From NCBI RefSeq assembly GCF_000426525.1, contig NZ_AUFN01000010.1, positions 1,116,001 through 1,180,000 of the forward strand: 64,000 bases of DNA, in the 5' to 3' direction. Shown piece by piece: positions 7,757 through 15,822 of the stretch (within the stretch, counting starts at the first letter, position 1; every line of letters starts with the position of its first letter). The translations under genes and the position numbers were made by a program. The DNA comes from Nocardioides alkalitolerans DSM 16699 (GTDB taxonomy: Bacteria > Actinomycetota > Actinomycetes > Propionibacteriales > Nocardioidaceae). Under the pieces are notes generated by a model. It searched no databases, was not told the DNA's origin, and saw only the letters and a list, made by a program, of their open reading frames with translations.

Positions 7757-8509
7757 TCAGCTGCGGTCGTGGCCCGCTCGCTCGACGACGTGGTACGCCG
7801 TGAGCGAGTCCGGCGCGAAGGGTGAGTCCGAGAGCAGCGCCACCAGCTCGGGCCGGGCGAACAGCTCGTCGCCCCACACCTCGTGGTCGAGGTAGACCTC
7901 GACGTACGCCAGCCGGGTCGAGTCCTCGACGACCCCGCCGGTCGGCCGCTGCCCCGGCTCGCGCAGCGGAGCGTTCTCCCGCTCGACGAGCACGCGGTTG
8001 AGCACGAGCCGGCGCGCGCCGTACTGCGTGGGCACCACCCGTCCGAGGAGCGCCAGCAGCTCGTCGAGCGCGGCCCACCCCTCGTCGACGCTCAGCCGGG
8101 CCGGCCGGTCGACCACCAGGACGTACTTGTCGCTCGAGAGCTGCCCGGTCGTGCCGTCGTGCAGGACGGTCTCCTCGACGTCGAAGCGGCGCAGGTCCCG
8201 CAGGAAGTTCTGGTGGTCGTGCGCCAGCATGCGCGCGACGGCAGGCGGGAACTCGGCGCCCGGGGCCCGGAACCGCATCGACGCGTAGCGCCAGAGGTCG
8301 GGCGCACGACGGAAGCCCCCGGCGATGTCCCACTGCCCCACGAGGAGGTTCGTGTGGTAGCCGACGAGGGCCGGGGCCTCCGCGAGCGCGCGGACCGCCC
8401 AGGGGCTGTGGACCTCCAGGTAGTGCCGCTCGCACTCCTCGCGCGGTCGCAGCGCGCTCGCCTGGAACTCGAGGATCCGCTTCGTGGTGGTCGTGTCGGG
8501 GGCGCTCAT
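7757..8509 (-). CDS. EthD-like dimeric alpha-beta barrel protein
   Basis: A 250-residue protein with the EthD-type segment YLEVHSPWAVRAL near residue 30 and a second, similar ferredoxin-like half, suggesting two fused barrels. EthD proteins are small accessory or cofactor-free enzymes in degradation of ethers and other hydrophobic compounds; no reaction is assured. The ATG at 8509 was chosen over an in-frame start at 8602 because the longer form would run across T site 1 and B site 2. T site 1 lies 18 bases upstream. The gene is divergent from the ABC importer at 8758, so the two are probably co-regulated. Confidence 0.72.
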   Translation of the reverse strand: MSAPDTTTTKRILEFQASALRPREECERHYLEVHSPWAVRALAEAPALVGYHTNLLVGQWDIAGGFRRAPDLWRYASMRFRAPGAEFPPAVARMLAHDHQNFLRDLRRFDVEETVLHDGTTGQLSSDKYVLVVDRPARLSVDEGWAALDELLALLGRVVPTQYGARRLVLNRVLVERENAPLREPGQRPTGGVVEDSTRLAYVEVYLDHEVWGDELFARPELVALLSDSPFAPDSLTAYHVVERAGHDRS

Positions 8510-8526
8510 GTCGGCACCGTAATCTG

Positions 8527-8542
8527 CCAAACATTTGTTTGG
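8527..8542. promoter_or_regulatory. T site 1: predicted TetR operator
   Basis: CCAAACATTTGTTTGG is a palindrome with perfect 7-base arms and a 2-base centre, the best-formed of the six T sites. It sits between the EthD-like gene (-) and the ABC importer (+). On the minus strand it is followed directly by TTGGCAGATTA, a sequence repeated at T site 5, where it is a plausible -10 region. Confidence 0.65.
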
Positions 8543-8591
8543 ATAGGGTCTTGTCGCGGCTCGGTGCGTGTGATCTGATACACACGAATTG

Positions 8592-8602
8592 ATGCTCATC
8601 AT
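8592..8602. promoter_or_regulatory. B site 2: possible GntR-type operator
   Basis: ATGCTCATCAT fits the ATGNTCANCAT pattern and lies 156 bases before the importer ATPase gene and 83 bases before the EthD-like gene, next to T site 1. If real, both regulators act on this promoter region. A single 11-base match is weak on its own. Confidence 0.4.
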
Positions 8603-8757
8603 TCGCCTCTAGCTGGACGGCGAGCGCCACCCGCCGCCATCCGCAGCCCGCACGGCCGGCCCCACCGGGCCCGCCCCCGAGCACCGACTCCACCACCGCC
8701 CGAGCACCCGTCACCGCACCGGCCCAAGCACGCCCCGCGACCGCGAAGGAACGACCC

Positions 8758-9663
8758 ATGCCGACCTCCACCGTCGCCGCGCCCAGCACCGGTGCGCCCG
8801 CCGACGGCCGACCCGCCGAGATCGTGCTGGCCGCGGTCGGCGTGACGCTGCGCTACGGCAGCGTGACGGCCCTCGACGACGTGAGCTTCACCGTGCGCGC
8901 CGGGGAGGTGGTCGCGCTCGTCGGGCCCAACGGCGCCGGCAAGACGTCGCTGTTCAACTGCGTCAGCGCGTTCTCGCGCCCCGGCGCCGGCACGCTGACG
9001 TTCGGCGACCTCGACCTCACGCGGGCCACGAAGCACGCGGTGGCGCGGGCCGGCATCGGCCGCACCTTCCAGAACCTCTCCCTCTTCCCGGGCTCCACGG
9101 TGATGGAGAACGTGCTGGTCGGCCGCCACTCCCGCATGCGGGCGAGCCTGCCCGCCAACCTCGGGCTGTGGCGCCGCTCCCGGCGCGAGGACGTGGCGCA
9201 CCGCGAGGCGGTCGCGGAGGTCCTCGACCTGCTCGGGCTCCTCGACCTGCGCGACACCGAGGTGGGCGGCCTGCCGTACGGCACCCGCAAGCGCGTCGAG
9301 CTCGCCCGCGCCCTCGCGCTGGAGCCGACGCTGCTCCTGCTCGACGAGCCCGTCGCCGGCATGAACCCGAGCGAGACCGCCGAGCTCACCGAGATCATCC
9401 GGACCGTCCGCGACCAGCGCGACCTCGCGGTGCTCGTCGTCGAGCACGACATGGCGATGGTGATGGAGGTGGCCGACCAGATCACGGTGCTCGACTTCGG
9501 GCAGGTCATCGCCCAGGGCACGCCCTCGGTCATCCGCAACGACGAGCGCGTGCGCGAGGCCTACCTCGGCAACTCGCTGGCGCGGGACGAGACCGACACC
9601 CCGCCCGACACCGGACCCGCACCCACGGCCGACGCCGCGGCCCGCCGTACCGAGGAGGCCTGA
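8758..9663 (+). CDS. ABC importer ATPase, branched-chain amino acid type (LivG-like)
   Basis: A 301-residue cytoplasmic ATPase. Walker A GPNGAGKTS is at about 56-63 and Walker B reads LLLLDEPVAGMN, a typical LivG ending. The signature is the variant LPYGTRKRVELARAL, also usual for LivG. The N-terminus carries about 20 extra low-complexity residues and the C-terminus extra Thr/Pro/Ala-rich residues. It opens a five-gene importer set (ATPase, two permeases, binding protein, second ATPase). In catabolic regions such systems often carry aromatic or aliphatic carboxylates rather than amino acids. T site 1 and B site 2 precede it. Confidence 0.9.
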   Translation: MPTSTVAAPSTGAPADGRPAEIVLAAVGVTLRYGSVTALDDVSFTVRAGEVVALVGPNGAGKTSLFNCVSAFSRPGAGTLTFGDLDLTRATKHAVARAGIGRTFQNLSLFPGSTVMENVLVGRHSRMRASLPANLGLWRRSRREDVAHREAVAEVLDLLGLLDLRDTEVGGLPYGTRKRVELARALALEPTLLLLDEPVAGMNPSETAELTEIIRTVRDQRDLAVLVVEHDMAMVMEVADQITVLDFGQVIAQGTPSVIRNDERVREAYLGNSLARDETDTPPDTGPAPTADAAARRTEEA

Positions 9664-9664
9664 C

Positions 9665-10564
9665 GTGCAGGACGTCATCCAGCTGACCGTCAGCGGGGTC
9701 GCCCTCGGGTCGACGTACGCCCTGATCGCGGTCGGGTTCGTGCTCATCTACAAGGCCACCGGGCAGCTCAACTTCGCCCAGGGCGACGTGATGGCGATGG
9801 GGGCCTTCCTCGTCTACTGGTTCGGCCCCGGCCGGTTCGGGCTCACGTTCGTGGTCGCGGTCCTCCTCGCCCTCGTCGGCACCTGCCTCTTCATGGTGCT
9901 CGTCGAGTTCGCGCTCGTGCGTCGCCTGGCCGTGCACTCCCACGAGGCGGTGCTCATCGGCACCCTGGGCCTCGGCATCCTCATCCGCGCGGCGCTGACG
10001 GCGGCGTTCGGCACCGACAAGCTCGGCATCGGCGACCCGTGGGGCAACTCGACGACCACCGTCGCGGGCGTCGCGATCCCGACGTCGAGCATCTGGGCGA
10101 TCGCCGTCACCGGCATCATCATCGGCTCGCTCACCGTCTGGTTCCGCAGCAGCCGGGCCGGCATCTCGGTGACCGCGATGTCGCAGGACCCGGTCGCGGC
10201 CTCCGCGCTCGGCGTGAACACCCGCCGGATGACCATGCTGGTCTGGGCCCTCGCCGGGGCCCTCGCCGTGGTGGCGGGCGTCTTCCTCGCCGGCTACCCC
10301 CGCTCGATCGACCCCCACATGGGCCTGATCGCGCTCGCCGCCTTCCCCGGCGCCGTGCTCGGCGGCTTCGACTCCGTCAACGGCGCCGTCGTCGGCGCCG
10401 TGACGATCGGCGTCGTCCAGACCCTCGTCGCCGGCTACGAGGCGCCCTGGGCCGGGGTCGTCGGCCACAACTTTCACGTGATCGTGCCCTGGCTCGTCCT
10501 GGTCGCCGTCCTGCTCGTGCGCCCCCAGGGGCTGTTCGGAACGAAGAGAGTGATCCGTGCCTGA
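9665..10564 (+). CDS. ABC importer permease, LivH-like
   Basis: A 299-residue integral membrane permease of the LivH family. The N-terminal signature LGSTYALIAVGFVLIYKATGQLN and the following LNFAQGDVMAMGAF are diagnostic; about eight hydrophobic segments follow. The GTG start at 9665 lies one base after the ATPase stop, with GAGGAGG upstream. It pairs with the LivM-like permease in the next gene to form the membrane channel. Confidence 0.92.
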   Translation: MQDVIQLTVSGVALGSTYALIAVGFVLIYKATGQLNFAQGDVMAMGAFLVYWFGPGRFGLTFVVAVLLALVGTCLFMVLVEFALVRRLAVHSHEAVLIGTLGLGILIRAALTAAFGTDKLGIGDPWGNSTTTVAGVAIPTSSIWAIAVTGIIIGSLTVWFRSSRAGISVTAMSQDPVAASALGVNTRRMTMLVWALAGALAVVAGVFLAGYPRSIDPHMGLIALAAFPGAVLGGFDSVNGAVVGAVTIGVVQTLVAGYEAPWAGVVGHNFHVIVPWLVLVAVLLVRPQGLFGTKRVIRA

Positions 10565-11705
10565 GACCGCCACGCTCCCCCGCCCCCCGGCCGCCGGCGA
10601 CGAGCGGCCCCCGCTGCTCGACCCCCGCGAGACCCGGCGCGACGTCCGCCTGCTCGGCACCCGCGAGACGCGGCTCGCCGCCCTCGTCGTGGTGGTCGTC
10701 GCCGTCGGCGCGCTCGCCTCGGCGAACGACCGGATCCTCTCGATCGCGAACTTCGGCCTCATCGCCGCGGTCGCCGCCATCGGCCTCAACCTGGCGATGG
10801 GGTCGGCCGGCATCATGTCGCTCGGCCACGCCGTCTTCGTCGGCTTCGGCGCCTTCACCGCCGCGGTGCTGGCCGACCACGGCGTGCCGTTCTTCCTCGG
10901 CGCCCTGGCGGCGATGGTCGTCGCGTCGCTGGCCAGCCTGACGATCGGGCCGCTCGCCCTGCGGCTGTCGGGCCTCTACCTCGCCGTCGGCACCATCGGC
11001 ATCGCGTACGTCGGGGAGCACCTCTTCGTGAACCTGCGCAGCCTCACCGGGGGCGGCGCCGGTCGGATCGTGGAGTCGCCCACCGTGCTGGGCGTCGACA
11101 TGTCGCAGTCCTCGGCGGTGGCCGGCCGGCTCGTCACGAGCGACATGAAGTGGTTCGTGCTGCTCCTGCTCGTCACGACGCTCGTCGGCGTGATGGTGGC
11201 GTCGCTGCAGCGGCTCCGGTGGGGCCGGGCGCTCGGCGCGATCCGCGACAACGAGACCTCCGCCGCCGCCGCGGGCATCGCCGTCACCCGCGCCCGCGTC
11301 GCCGCCTTCTCCCTCTCGGCCGCGCTCGGCGGCCTCTCCGGCGCCCTGCTGGCCGGCTACCTGCGCTTCCTCAACCCCGAGTCGTTCGGGCTCGAGCAGT
11401 CGATCCAGTACCTCGCGATGATCATCATCGGCGGCCTCGGCTCGGTGAGCGGCGCCGTGATCGGCGCCCTCCTCATCACCGCACTGCCGACGCTCCTGGG
11501 CGAGGTGAGCACGGCCCTGGGCCTCGTCGAGGAGGCCAGCGGCACGAGCAGCAACTTCAACACCGGCACGCTCGCGCTCATCGCCTACGGGCTCGTCATC
11601 GTCGTCGTGATGGTCACCGCGCCGCGCGGCATCGCCGGCGGCTTCCGCCAGATCGGGCGGCGGCTCCGCACCCGCCGCACACCCCCCGCCACGACCCCGT
11701 CGTGA
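10557..11705 (+). CDS. ABC importer permease, LivM-like
   Basis: A 382-residue integral membrane permease of the LivM family. The hallmark AIGLNLAMGSAGIMSLGHAVFVGFGAF and the later AIRDNETSAAAAGI coupling helix are visible. A cytoplasmic N-terminal extension of about 40 residues precedes the first membrane segment. The GTG start at 10557 overlaps the LivH stop by eight bases. It forms the second half of the channel. Confidence 0.92.
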   Translation: MPETATLPRPPAAGDERPPLLDPRETRRDVRLLGTRETRLAALVVVVVAVGALASANDRILSIANFGLIAAVAAIGLNLAMGSAGIMSLGHAVFVGFGAFTAAVLADHGVPFFLGALAAMVVASLASLTIGPLALRLSGLYLAVGTIGIAYVGEHLFVNLRSLTGGGAGRIVESPTVLGVDMSQSSAVAGRLVTSDMKWFVLLLLVTTLVGVMVASLQRLRWGRALGAIRDNETSAAAAGIAVTRARVAAFSLSAALGGLSGALLAGYLRFLNPESFGLEQSIQYLAMIIIGGLGSVSGAVIGALLITALPTLLGEVSTALGLVEEASGTSSNFNTGTLALIAYGLVIVVVMVTAPRGIAGGFRQIGRRLRTRRTPPATTPS

Positions 11706-11773
11706 GCCCCCGCTCCTCCCGCACGTCCGTCCGCACCAGCCGCTCAGCAACGCACACCGAAGGGAACACGGGT

Positions 11774-12994
11774 ATGCGACACACACGCCGCCCCCTCATC
11801 GCCGGGCTCATCGCCCTCGGCCTCGCCACGTCGGCGGCCTGCGCCGCCGCTCCCGGTGACGGCTCCGACGGCGGTCTCGCGACCGGCAACGGAGTCACCG
11901 ACGACACCATCACGGTGCTGTCCCTGACCGACCTCTCGGGTCCGGCCGCCTCGGGCGGCAAGCCCGCGCAGGCCGGGCTGGAGGCGTACGTCGAGTACCT
12001 CAACAGCAACGGCGGCATCGACGGGCGCGAGATCGAGCTCATCACCTCCGACCACCAGTACAACCCGCAGATGGCGGTGCAGCAGTACCGCGCGGCGAAG
12101 AACGACATCGCCGCCCTCGTCACCTACGGCACGCCGACCACCGACGCGATCCGGCCCTTCACCGCCGACGACCAGGTGCTGTCGCTGGGCTTCAAGGGCC
12201 CCTACCAGGAGGACAACACCTTCTCGCAGGGCACCGCGTTCGAGGTCGACACCGCGAACCTGCTCACCCACGTGCTCGAGGAGGACCCGGAGGCCAAGGT
12301 CGGCGTCATCTACCAGGCCGACGCGATGGGCGACGCGATCCTCCGCGGCGTCGAGGCGGTCAGCGAGGTGACGGGCATGGAGGTCGTCGCCGAGGCCAGC
12401 GCCGACGCGACCGCCGGCGACCTCACCGCGCAGGTCACCGCCATGCGTCGGGCCGGCGCCGACACCGTGCTCCTCGGCATCGGGCCGGGCGGGACCATCG
12501 CGGCCGTGGGCGCGGCGTCGTCGCTGGGGTACGACGCGCAGCTGCTCTCGCCGGGCACGGCCTACAACCGGGCCCTCCTCGACCTCCCGGTCGGCCCGGC
12601 CATGGAGGAGAACATGATCGTCAGCTGCTCCTACCCGCTGTGGGACGCGGAGAGCGAGGGCAACACCACCTTCCACGAGGCGCTCGGCGACGACGTCGAG
12701 CCGCAGGGCACGATCGTGCTGGGCTGGATGGCGGGCATGATCCTCGAGGGCGTCATCCGCCAGGCCATCGAGGACGGCGACGTCACCCCGGCCGGCATCG
12801 TCGCGGCCGCACAGCACACCACCGTCAGCACCGACGGCCTCACGCCCGACATCACCTACGGCGAGGGCATCAACGAGCGCACCCCGTTCCGCGAGAGCCA
12901 GCTCTGCAGCGTGAACCGCGACGAGGACGACGGCGTCACGCAGCTCGTCGACTGGTTCGAGAGCGAGGCGGCGGGCGCGGTCGAGCTCCAGTAG
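11774..12994 (+). CDS. ABC importer substrate-binding lipoprotein, LivK/Peripla_BP_6 type
   Basis: A 406-residue exported solute-binding protein. The basic N-terminus MRHTRRP is followed by a hydrophobic segment and the probable lipidated Cys23 (ATSAAC), then the mature domain beginning with the typical TVLSLTDLSGPAASGG. It belongs to the LivK family, which binds amino acids or organic acids outside the membrane. A longer in-frame reading exists upstream, but the ATG at 11774 is preceded by AAGGGA and starts the signal peptide. Ligand cannot be predicted; the enzyme neighbours suggest a carboxylate. Confidence 0.9.
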   Translation: MRHTRRPLIAGLIALGLATSAACAAAPGDGSDGGLATGNGVTDDTITVLSLTDLSGPAASGGKPAQAGLEAYVEYLNSNGGIDGREIELITSDHQYNPQMAVQQYRAAKNDIAALVTYGTPTTDAIRPFTADDQVLSLGFKGPYQEDNTFSQGTAFEVDTANLLTHVLEEDPEAKVGVIYQADAMGDAILRGVEAVSEVTGMEVVAEASADATAGDLTAQVTAMRRAGADTVLLGIGPGGTIAAVGAASSLGYDAQLLSPGTAYNRALLDLPVGPAMEENMIVSCSYPLWDAESEGNTTFHEALGDDVEPQGTIVLGWMAGMILEGVIRQAIEDGDVTPAGIVAAAQHTTVSTDGLTPDITYGEGINERTPFRESQLCSVNRDEDDGVTQLVDWFESEAAGAVELQ

Positions 12995-13064
12995 CCGACC
13001 GCCGCACCGCCACCCACCCCGCCGTCCGCCACCCGGTTCGACCCCTCGGCCCGAGAGGAACGCC

Positions 13065-13799
13065 ATGCTCGAGATCACCGACCTCACGGTCACCTACCCC
13101 GGTGGCGCCGAGGCGTTGCACGGGGTCAGCCTCTCGGTGCCGGAGGGCAGGATCACCACGGTCCTCGGCGGCAACGGGGCGGGCAAGACCAGCCTGCTCC
13201 GTGCCGTCGGGGGCCTGCTCCCGGCGTACCGCGCCTCGGTGCGCTCCGGCTCCATCACCCTCGACGGCGAGGCGATCACCTCGTTGCCGCCGTGGAGGCT
13301 CGTACGGCGCGGGCTCGCCCAGGTACTCGAGGGCCGGCACATCTTCACCGACCTCACCGTCCACGACAACCTCGTCGTCGGCGGGCAGGGCATGCCCCGC
13401 ACCGAGCTCGCCGAGGCGGTCGAGCGGACGTACGAGCAGTTCCCCGTCCTGCGGGAGAAGGCGTCGACCAGCGCCGGCTACCTCTCCGGCGGGGAGCAGC
13501 AGATGCTCGCCATCGGCCGGGCCACGCTGAAGCTGCCCCGCCTGCTGCTGCTGGACGAGCCCAGCCTCGGGCTCTCGCCGCTCATGATGGAGCGGATCGC
13601 CGTGGCCGTCGCCGACATCGCCGCCCGGGGCGTCACCGTGCTGCTCGTCGAGCAGAACGCCCGGTTGGCGCTGAGCATCAGCGAGCAGGCGGTCGTCATC
13701 GCGAACGGCAACGTCGTGATGAGCTGCCCGGCCGCCGACCTGCTCGACGACGACACGCTGTCCGCGGCCTACCTCGGCGGGGGCATCGCCACGGGGTGA
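13065..13799 (+). CDS. ABC importer ATPase, LivF-like
   Basis: A 244-residue ATPase of the LivF family. Walker A GGNGAGKTS is at about 35-42, the signature LSGGEQQM at about 145, and Walker B LLLLDEPSLGLSP with the LVEQNA switch segment follows. It completes the importer started at 8758. The gap of 70 bases before it contains no clear promoter, and GAGAGGAACGCC precedes the ATG, so it is probably transcribed with the rest. Confidence 0.92.
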   Translation: MLEITDLTVTYPGGAEALHGVSLSVPEGRITTVLGGNGAGKTSLLRAVGGLLPAYRASVRSGSITLDGEAITSLPPWRLVRRGLAQVLEGRHIFTDLTVHDNLVVGGQGMPRTELAEAVERTYEQFPVLREKASTSAGYLSGGEQQMLAIGRATLKLPRLLLLDEPSLGLSPLMMERIAVAVADIAARGVTVLLVEQNARLALSISEQAVVIANGNVVMSCPAADLLDDDTLSAAYLGGGIATG

Positions 13800-13835
13800 G
13801 CGCCGGCCGGCAGCACTGCACCGCCCGGCAGCGCC

Positions 13836-13884
13836 GAGCCGGCGCGTCTGCAATGCCCAGCAGTGCCGAACCGGTGTGTCTGCG
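13836..13884. repeat. two degenerate copies of the 32-bp-period repeat
   Basis: GAGCCGGCGCGTCTGCA at 13836 and GAACCGGTGTGTCTGCG at 13868 are variants of the 17-bp core GAGCTGTCGCGTCTGCA seen at 25.7 and 28.2 kb, and their starts are exactly 32 bases apart. They lie between the convergent LivF and VOC genes. Confidence 0.6.
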
Positions 13885-13887
13885 ACG

Positions 13888-14250
13888 TCACGCGCGGTCG
13901 TGGAGGGTGACGAGGTAGCCGTCGGGGTCGACGAACGTGAAGGTCCAGCCGAACGGTCCCTCGACGGGGTCGACCGCGATCGTGACGCCGGCGGCGACCA
14001 GGGCGTCGTGGACCGACTCCGCCTCGGGAGCGTGCATCCAGATCCCGACCCCGCGACCGAGCGGCCCCGCGTCGAGGTCGACGCCCGGCATCGCCGAACG
14101 CACGGCGAACGCGGCGGGAGCGGTGTCGAAGACGACGGCGTGCGGCGGGCCCGCCTGCCGACGGAGCCCGAGGTGGGTCTCGTAGAACTCCGCCGAACGG
14201 TCCAGGTCGCGCACCTGCAGGGAGATGAAGCCGGGTCCGGAGACAGTCAT
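13888..14250 (-). CDS. VOC (glyoxalase/bleomycin-resistance-like) protein
   Basis: A 120-residue protein of the vicinal-oxygen-chelate fold: it begins ISLQVRDLDRSAEFYETHLGL and ends FTFVDPDGYLVTLHD, the usual paired beta-alpha-beta modules. Members include glyoxalase I, extradiol dioxygenases and drug-binding resistance proteins; a single short chain like this usually dimerises. It is divergent from the MarR gene and shares its two operators, so it is probably the MarR target. The ligand is unknown. Confidence 0.82.
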   Translation of the reverse strand: MTVSGPGFISLQVRDLDRSAEFYETHLGLRRQAGPPHAVVFDTAPAAFAVRSAMPGVDLDAGPLGRGVGIWMHAPEAESVHDALVAAGVTIAVDPVEGPFGWTFTFVDPDGYLVTLHDRA

Positions 14251-14265
14251 GTCGTCCTCCTGTTG

Positions 14266-14283
14266 ATGTCAGTTATCTGACAT
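14266..14283. promoter_or_regulatory. MarR operator, copy 1
   Basis: ATGTCAGTTATCTGACAT has perfect 7-base inverted arms around a 4-base centre. It lies 16 bases upstream of the VOC start codon and upstream of the MarR gene. A second copy with the same arms is centred 25 bases away. Confidence 0.78.
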
Positions 14284-14290
14284 TGACGGT

Positions 14291-14308
14291 ATGTCAGGAT
14301 GCTGACAT
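14291..14308. promoter_or_regulatory. MarR operator, copy 2
   Basis: ATGTCAGGATGCTGACAT repeats the ATGTCAG/CTGACAT arms of copy 1 and overlaps the MarR ribosome-binding region and start codon (ATG 14307). This placement predicts tight autorepression as well as control of the VOC gene. Confidence 0.75.
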
Positions 14309-14753
14309 GAGTCAAGAGCGTCCGACGATCGAGCTGGCCACGTCCCCGGGCTACCTCCTCAAGGTGGCGTCGACCGCACTGAGGACTGCGATGGAGGAGG
14401 TCCTGCGCCCCCTGGGCATGACCATCACGCACTACTCCTGCCTCGAGCTGCTGGCCCAGCGGCCGGGGCTCTCCAACTCGGAGCTCGCGCGTGGCACGTT
14501 CGTCACGCGGCAGTCGATGAACGTGCTGCTCCAGTCCCTGCAGCGCGACGGCCTCGTGACCCGACCGGAGCAGCCCGCCAGCGGCCGGGCGCTCCCCACC
14601 GAGCTGACCGCCGCCGGGCGACGTCAGCTCGCGGGCGCCAGCGCCGCCGTACGCGGCGTGGAGGACCGGATGCTCGCCGACATGGACGCCGCCGACCGCC
14701 GACGGCTCACCGGATTGCTGGAACGGTGCGTGGTCGCGCTGCGTCAGGAGTGA
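14307..14753 (+). CDS. MarR family transcriptional regulator
   Basis: A 148-residue winged-helix regulator. The family pattern is seen in GMTITHYSCLELLAQRPGLSNSELARGTFVTRQSMNVLLQSL and the wing LVTRPEQPASGRALPTELT. The ATG at 14307 is preferred to an in-frame TTG at 14283 because the latter lies inside the operator pair and has no ribosome-binding site. It is divergent from the VOC gene, with two identical-arm palindromes between them. It probably represses both genes and is released by a small ligand, perhaps one handled by the VOC protein. Confidence 0.87.
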   Translation: MSQERPTIELATSPGYLLKVASTALRTAMEEVLRPLGMTITHYSCLELLAQRPGLSNSELARGTFVTRQSMNVLLQSLQRDGLVTRPEQPASGRALPTELTAAGRRQLAGASAAVRGVEDRMLADMDAADRRRLTGLLERCVVALRQE

Positions 14754-14766
14754 CGGCCCGCGCGCC

Positions 14767-14880
14767 GTACGCGGTTGCGGTCTCAGCGACAGGGCGGACG
14801 GGGCGCTGAGACCGCAACCTGGACGCCGTACGCGGTTGCGGTCTCAGCGACAGGGCGGACGGGGCGCTGACACCGCGACC
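14767..14880. repeat. 61-bp tandem duplication, each unit a long hairpin
   Basis: The sequence from GTACGCGGTTGCGGTCTCAG recurs 61 bases later (14767 and 14828). Each unit holds an inverted repeat; the second has two mismatches in its right arm. No reading frame is conserved. Confidence 0.75.
14773..14819. terminator. strong hairpin, probable bidirectional terminator
   Basis: GGTTGCGGTCTCAGCG and its perfect complement at 14804-14819 form a 16-base stem with a 15-base loop just after the MarR stop and facing the convergent nitroreductase operon. There is no T-run, as is usual in high-GC actinomycetes. Confidence 0.6.
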
Positions 14881-15050
14881 CGTCGCACGGGTTGAGCCCG
14901 TGCGATGACGTCCTCACCTCGCCGGGAGGGTGCGGCCCCCGGTCGCGACACGCCTGCCCACTGGACCGCTGTCGATCCGCGTTCCTGCTCGTACGGCGCG
15001 GGCGGTCCGCGTTCCTCGGCGCGCGACGCGCTCCACTCCCACACGCGCCG

Positions 15051-15131
15051 GAGCTGCCGACTGGGCCCTCCCCCACGTCGCAGGACTGCCGACTCGGCAC
15101 CCCCGCACGTCGCAGAGCTGCCGGCCCGACC
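15051..15131. repeat. three-unit 32-bp-period repeat
   Basis: Units begin at 15051, 15083 and 15115 with GAGCTGCCGACTGGGCC-like cores and CCCCCACGTCGCA-like tails. The period is exactly 32 bases, as in the arrays at 25.7 and 28.2 kb, though the core has diverged beyond the GAGCTGYCG start. Confidence 0.6.
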
Positions 15132-15132
15132 C

Positions 15133-15822
15133 TCAGCGCACGAACGTGACGACCTCGTCGACGTCGGCGCGGGTCGTGCGGAACGCGTTCGCGGGGTGGT
15201 CGGGGTCGGCGAGGCCGAGCGCGACCGCGCAGACCACGAGGCGGTCCTCCGGCAGCGCCAGGTGCTCCCGCACGGCGTCGGAGGCCATGGCGATCGCCGC
15301 CTGCGGCACCGCGGCCACGCCGGCGGCCTGGGCGGCGAGCAGCAGCGTCGCGACGTACCCGCCGCAGTCGATCGCGCCGTACGTGCCCTGCTCGCGGTCG
15401 GTGGTCACGATCGCGACGTGCGGGGCGCCGAAGAAGCGGTAGTTCAGCATCGCCTGGGCACCACGGGCCTCCCGGTCGCCGCGCTCGATGCCGAGGCTCG
15501 CGTAGAGCGCGAACCCGCTCTCCTTGCGGCGGGCGTCGTACACACCGCTGTAGCCGGCCGGGAGCGGCAGGTCCGCGACGGGAGGACGGGTCGGCACGTG
15601 GGCGGTGAGCCGGTCCGCGAGCGCGGTGGTCGCCTCCCCGCTGAGCAGGTGGACGCCCCACGGCTGGGTGTTGCACCAGGACGCGGTCCGCTGGGCGAGG
15701 GCCAGCACGTGGCGCAGCGTCACCTCCGGCACCTCGCCGGGCAGGAAGGCGCGGCAGCTGTACCGCTCGTCGAGCAGCCGGGCGAGGCCCGCGGTGACGT
15801 CGGTGGTCATGGCGGCGCTCAT
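15133..15822 (-). CDS. nitroreductase family FMN oxidoreductase
   Basis: A 229-residue protein with the nitroreductase N-terminal pattern RYSCRAFLPGEVPE followed by TASWCNTQPW, and the later GAIDCGGYVATLLLAAQAAG. Such enzymes use FMN and NAD(P)H; several actinobacterial members act on enones or quinone-like rings rather than nitro groups. The ATG at 15822 overlaps the stop of the acyl-CoA synthetase by four bases, so the two are co-translated. A Met at codon 5 is an alternative start. The role in this pathway is inferred only from the operon. Confidence 0.86.
   Translation of the reverse strand: MSAAMTTDVTAGLARLLDERYSCRAFLPGEVPEVTLRHVLALAQRTASWCNTQPWGVHLLSGEATTALADRLTAHVPTRPPVADLPLPAGYSGVYDARRKESGFALYASLGIERGDREARGAQAMLNYRFFGAPHVAIVTTDREQGTYGAIDCGGYVATLLLAAQAAGVAAVPQAAIAMASDAVREHLALPEDRLVVCAVALGLADPDHPANAFRTTRADVDEVVTFVR

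Larger units (their letters stand above)
14754..15132. other. gene-free stretch between MarR and nitroreductase genes
   Basis: This stretch of 379 bases lies between convergent genes. It contains a duplicated hairpin (14767-14880), then about 170 bases in which I see no gene or site beyond two loosely similar copies of TCCGCGTTCCT 30 bases apart (14976 and 15006), and finally three 32-bp-period repeat units (15051-15131). Open frames across it are shadows. Confidence 0.6.

Noticed and set aside
14283..14306. TTG 14283 as MarR start
   Set aside because: It lies inside the twin operators without a ribosome-binding site; ATG 14307 gives the normal MarR N-terminus.
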